DNA from: Carboxylicivirga litoralis
GTDB lineage: Bacteria > Bacteroidota > Bacteroidia > Bacteroidales > Marinilabiliaceae
Reading direction: 5' to 3'
Assembly (NCBI RefSeq): GCF_025499605.1
Contig: NZ_JAFMVC010000003.1
Location: forward strand, 124,001-188,000
DNA length: 64,000 nucleotides
Of the stretch, positions 62,571 to 64,000 are shown in pieces (position 1 is the stretch's first letter; each line of letters starts with the position of its first letter). The notes under the pieces are model-generated. The model did not search any database and had not been told where the DNA came from. It saw only the letters and a program-made list of their open reading frames with translations. A program made the position numbers and the translations under genes.

Positions 62571-64000
62571 ATGAGTACATTGGAGAAGCATTTTGAGAAG
62601 TATAGAAAAAATACCATTGGGTGGGATGCGACCATCCAAACACCGTATGGTGAAAAACCTTTGATTTATGCTGATTGGATTGCCAGTGGTCGATTATACG
62701 AACCTATTGAAGAGCTGATGAAGGATAAGATTGGTCCGATGGTGGCCAATACGCATTCCGAGTCGAGTGACACGGGTATGATTATGACCAATATTTATAA
62801 GCACTCGCACCAGATTATCAAACGCCATGTTAATGCGGGGATAGATGATTTAATTATCACGGCCGGCTTTGGAATGACCAATGTGATTAATAAACTACAA
62901 CGTATCTTGGGTATGCGTGTGCCTGAGCAAGCTCAGCGTTTTTGTTCTATTCCGGTTGATCAACGCCCTGTTGTGTTTCTCACGCATCTGGAGCACCACT
63001 CTAATCATACCTCATGGTTAGAAACCAATGCCGACGTGGTGGTCATTGAGCCCGATGATCAGTTGTTGGTTAATCCTGATGCTTTGAGGCGGGAAGTAGA
63101 AAAATATAAAAACAGAACGCTTAAAATTGGTTCGTTTAGTGCTTGCTCCAATGTTACGGGGGTTCGAACGCCATACCACCAGCTGGCACGTATTATGCAC
63201 GAAAATGGAGGGTTTTGTTTTGTTGATTTTGCAGCTTCTGCTCCATACGATACAATTAATATGCATCCGGGCGATCCTTTGGAAAGCCTTGATGCCATCT
63301 TTTTCTCGCCACACAAATTCTTAGGTGGACCGGGAAGCTCAGGTGTTATGGTGTTTAACCGGGCTTTGTACCACAATTCGTCACCTGATAATTCAGGAGG
63401 TGGTACGGTTGACTGGACCAACCGCTGGGGTAAATACCGCTATATTGATGATATTGAAGCACGCGAAGATGGTGGTACACCAGGGTTTTTGCAGTCAATA
63501 AAAGCTGCCATGGTGATTAAGCTAAAAGAAGAAATGGGTATAGATAATATCCATGCTCGCGAGAATGAGATTATTGCAAAAATATTCAAAGAATTCCGAC
63601 AAATACCGGGTATGAATATTTTGGCCGATAATGTAGAGCAGCGACTGGGAGCTATCTCTTTTTATATCGATAATTTGCATTTCAACCTGGCCGTTCGTTT
63701 GTTGAATGACCATTATGGTATTCAGGTACGTGGTGGTTGCTCTTGTGCTGGTACCTATGGACATTATTTGTTACACGTAGATTATTACACATCCAATAAG
63801 ATTACCAGTAAGATTAATAAAGGTGATTTATCCGAAAAACCCGGTTGGATTCGTATGTCTATCCACCCAACTATGACAGGTGAGGAGGTGGACTACTTAA
63901 TCAAATCGGTAAGAGAAGTGGCCGAAAAATGGCGTGTTATGGAGGGCGACTACAATTATGTACCTGCACACAATGAATATTTTCATAAAGCGGTGCCACA
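62571..64000 (+). CDS. Class V aminotransferase / cysteine-desulfurase-like PLP enzyme (3' end outside window)
   Basis: The frame is open from the ATG at 62571 to the window edge (476 codons without a stop). Key motifs: HLEHHSNHTSW, GSFSACSNVTGVRTP, FCFVDFAASAPYDTINMHPGDP (Asp that pairs with the PLP pyridine N), FFSPHKFLGGPGSSGVMVFN with the PLP-binding Lys, and the cysteine-rich VRGGCSCAGTYGHYLL in the position of the desulfurase active-site loop. The length already exceeds SufS (about 410), so this is the longer class V branch. Substrate is unknown. Confidence 0.85.
   Translation, partial: MSTLEKHFEKYRKNTIGWDATIQTPYGEKPLIYADWIASGRLYEPIEELMKDKIGPMVANTHSESSDTGMIMTNIYKHSHQIIKRHVNAGIDDLIITAGFGMTNVINKLQRILGMRVPEQAQRFCSIPVDQRPVVFLTHLEHHSNHTSWLETNADVVVIEPDDQLLVNPDALRREVEKYKNRTLKIGSFSACSNVTGVRTPYHQLARIMHENGGFCFVDFAASAPYDTINMHPGDPLESLDAIFFSPHKFLGGPGSSGVMVFNRALYHNSSPDNSGGGTVDWTNRWGKYRYIDDIEAREDGGTPGFLQSIKAAMVIKLKEEMGIDNIHARENEIIAKIFKEFRQIPGMNILADNVEQRLGAISFYIDNLHFNLAVRLLNDHYGIQVRGGCSCAGTYGHYLLHVDYYTSNKITSKINKGDLSEKPGWIRMSIHPTMTGEEVDYLIKSVREVAEKWRVMEGDYNYVPAHNEYFHKAVP

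Noticed and set aside
63059-63421. 120-aa minus-strand ORF
   Set aside because: Antisense shadow of the strongly coding PLP-enzyme gene.

Overview
The window comes from a member of the Bacteroidota, most likely a Marinilabiliales/Bacteroidales-type organism. The evidence is the repeated TAnnTTTG -7 promoter boxes, a type IX secretion (T9SS) PorZ homologue with a C-terminal sorting domain, SiaB/SiaC proteins, a split F-type ATP synthase cluster led by a bactofilin, and many outer-membrane beta-barrel proteins. The species cannot be named from the sequence alone.

Positions 1-43,400 are ordinary chromosome. In order they hold: a 5'-truncated GAF/PAS/PP2C sensor phosphatase; the murein-recycling ligase Mpl; small secreted proteins; ComF; a Sir2 deacylase; DnaG primase; a FMN-binding protein; a nucleoside-recognition (gate) transporter; the F0F1 genes atpB-E-F-H-A-G (no beta or epsilon subunit) behind an AtpI-like protein and a bactofilin; an adenylyl cyclase fused to an HD domain; a universal stress protein; RdgB and PorZ; an acyltransferase; a 916-residue membrane-anchored propeller protein; a Gfo/Idh/MocA oxidoreductase; a SiaB-SiaC-ABC transporter-lipoprotein cluster; a K+-dependent membrane pyrophosphatase (HppA); and a 1008-residue metallopeptidase/TolB-propeller/beta-barrel fusion.

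Positions 43,448-60,947 are a genomic island of about 17.5 kb inserted at the 3' half of a CAU-anticodon tRNA gene. It is bounded by a perfect 46-bp direct repeat of the tRNA 3' half. A tyrosine recombinase lies next to the right repeat, two excisionase-like HTH proteins and two unrecognised island proteins follow it, and near-identical 22-bp arm-site candidates sit just inside both ends. Nearly all cargo reads on the minus strand. Its core is a tightly overlapped operon: DUF1828-like protein and partner, HsdM, HsdS, RelE-like toxin, HTH antitoxin, SecB-like chaperone, HsdR, then an exported nuclease. This is a type I restriction-modification system with a toxin-antitoxin-chaperone (TAC) module spliced between its specificity and restriction subunits. 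A second pair (Panacea antitoxin plus small putative toxin), a DUF6266 protein and a 1.2-kb gene-free, hairpin-rich stretch complete the island. The natural reading is a mobile anti-phage island in which the TAC guards, or is triggered by damage to, the restriction system.

Positions 60,948-64,000 return to chromosome: the original tRNA terminator, a decayed ECF sigma-factor C-terminus, a set of 11-bp phased repeats, tRNA-His, an AlkD-like repair protein, and the start of a cysteine-desulfurase-like PLP enzyme that runs off the edge.
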